A DNA stretch of 64,000 nt from JAHDFB01 sp965658745 (GTDB taxonomy: Bacteria > Bacteroidota > Bacteroidia > Chitinophagales > Saprospiraceae): contig CBFHTK010000004.1 of the NCBI GenBank assembly GCA_965658745.1, positions 124,001 through 188,000 of the forward strand, written 5' to 3'. This document shows, in pieces, positions 63,337 to 64,000 of this stretch. The translations under genes and the position numbers were made by a program. The notes beneath the pieces are model-generated. The model had not been told where the DNA came from. It searched no databases and saw nothing but the letters and a program-made list of their open reading frames with translations. Positions within the stretch are counted from its first letter, which is position 1; each line of letters starts with the position of its first letter.

Positions 63337-64000
63337 CTATTCCTTGGCAATATGAAAGTATTCATCATCAGCCAAAGTTACATGGTCTAAACGTCTTCCT
63401 TCTACTTTTGGTGCCCGTATACCGTGTTGTAAAGGGTGTTTACTAGACAAAACGTGTGCCTCGTCCCATAAACCTTCTTTAATAATCGTCGTTTGAAGGG
63501 TTGGCCCGCCTTCCACTAAAACAGAAGTGATGCCTTCTTGAAAAATACGTCTAAAAATAGTATCCCAATTCCAGCTGTCATTTGAAATTTGGACCCACTT
63601 ATAGCTAGAACTATTCGTATTTGTAGCTGCTTCTTTGGATATCACTATAGCGTGCTCACCGTGATTCAGCAGTTGCGAATTAACTGGAACGCGAGCTCGT
63701 GGATCAATGATTATTTTTTGAGGAGATGGTCCTGTTCCAAGGCGATTGTCAAGTTTGGGATTGTCAAGAATAACTGAATTTGCTCCGATCAAAATGCCTT
63801 CAAATTGTCCTCTTAATTGATGAGCTTTAACTTTCGAGTATTGATTTGTAAACCAGACCGATTGATCAGGAAGACCTGCATATCCAAATTTGGATTGAGC
63901 CCATTTTAGAGCAATGAATGGACGTTTTTGAAAGAGATTAATTTTGAATTTCTTAATTAAGGATTTGGCTTCGTCTTCTAGAATCCCAGATTGAACCGGA
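63337..64000 (-). CDS. ribD: RibD reductase domain, 5' end outside window
   Basis: The frame is open from the window edge to the stop at 63337 and encodes about 221 residues of the C-terminal reductase of bifunctional riboflavin synthesis RibD, plus the linker from the deaminase. KRPFIALKWAQSKFGYAG, GILIGANSVILDNPKLDNRL, PQKIIIDPRARVP and SVLVEGGPTLQTTIIKEGLWDE are typical. The reaction reduces the ribosyl side chain of the pyrimidine intermediate with NADPH. RibF, later in the same pathway, is encoded at 14394. No start codon can be chosen because the deaminase half lies outside. Confidence 0.92.
   Translation of the reverse strand, partial: PVQSGILEDEAKSLIKKFKINLFQKRPFIALKWAQSKFGYAGLPDQSVWFTNQYSKVKAHQLRGQFEGILIGANSVILDNPKLDNRLGTGPSPQKIIIDPRARVPVNSQLLNHGEHAIVISKEAATNTNSSSYKWVQISNDSWNWDTIFRRIFQEGITSVLVEGGPTLQTTIIKEGLWDEAHVLSSKHPLQHGIRAPKVEGRRLDHVTLADDEYFHIAKE

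Overview
The window is chromosomal DNA of a Bacteroidota bacterium. The evidence is the protein families: type IX secretion (T9SS) C-terminal sorting domains, SprB repeats, TonB-dependent receptors, a LytTR regulator beside a LytS-type kinase, a YtxJ bacillithiol-system protein, DUF5686, a CCDC81-like HU/SPOR protein and an LptF-type permease. The DNA is AT-rich, Shine-Dalgarno sites are scarce, and several starts sit behind TAnnTTTG -7 boxes of the Bacteroidota sigma factor type. The long TPR-like protein at 3186-4628 and the SprB/OmpA propeller protein suggest a Saprospiraceae-like marine lineage, but I cannot prove the family. No rRNA, tRNA, CRISPR array, integrase, transposase or phage module is visible.

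Layout. 1-9283: partial lipoprotein, photolyase, LOG-family protein with a helical-repeat protein, a large secreted T9SS protein, and a LytTR two-component pair. 9508-16388: housekeeping genes (folE, fabD, yqgE, ABC-F ATPase, RluA-type pseudouridine synthase) and an unusual riboflavin kinase/FAD synthetase fused to a family 2 glycosyltransferase. 16629-23574: cupin, PhoB/OmpR-type two-component pair, HU/SPOR protein, propeller-SprB-OmpA protein, CHAP protein, and an operon of a 44-residue lipoprotein, ytxJ and mnmD. 23927-28811: pdhB, membrane-anchored subtilase, trxB, class II aldolase.

28881-32146 is the accessory stretch. It holds a decayed two-gene unit (a zinc-metallopeptidase fragment broken by a 20-bp tandem duplication, then a secreted protein with an in-frame nonsense codon). 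Beside it is a two-gene secreted module: a short T9SS protein with no canonical start codon and a DUF1566 protein. The C-terminus of the DUF1566 protein looks like the variable region of a diversity-generating retroelement (DGR) target.

32147-48981: TolB-propeller amidohydrolase, a run of small stress or metal-type proteins (DUF1272, DinB, DUF6428, DUF779, YciI-like), SDR epimerase, two TonB receptors, FKBP prolyl isomerase, a CBS-domain pair split by a 4-bp ATGA overlap, a hydrolase-fold protein without its nucleophile, and an operon of a CAT-like acyltransferase, a BadF-type kinase and phosphofructokinase. 49257-64000: 3-hydroxyacyl-CoA dehydrogenase, LptF-type permease with a long charged insert, exonuclease VII, a SanA-like/ABC-exporter operon, secreted proteins, an HxlR regulator remnant in a gene-poor kilobase, thioredoxin-like protein, DUF5686 protein and the 3' part of ribD.

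The most interesting signals are the candidate DGR target gene, the RibF-glycosyltransferase fusion (which one added A in an A5 run would resolve into two overlapping genes), the 20-bp duplication that splits a peptidase gene, and the split CBS pair. Several of these could be either real gene decay or assembly error, and read-level evidence would separate the two.
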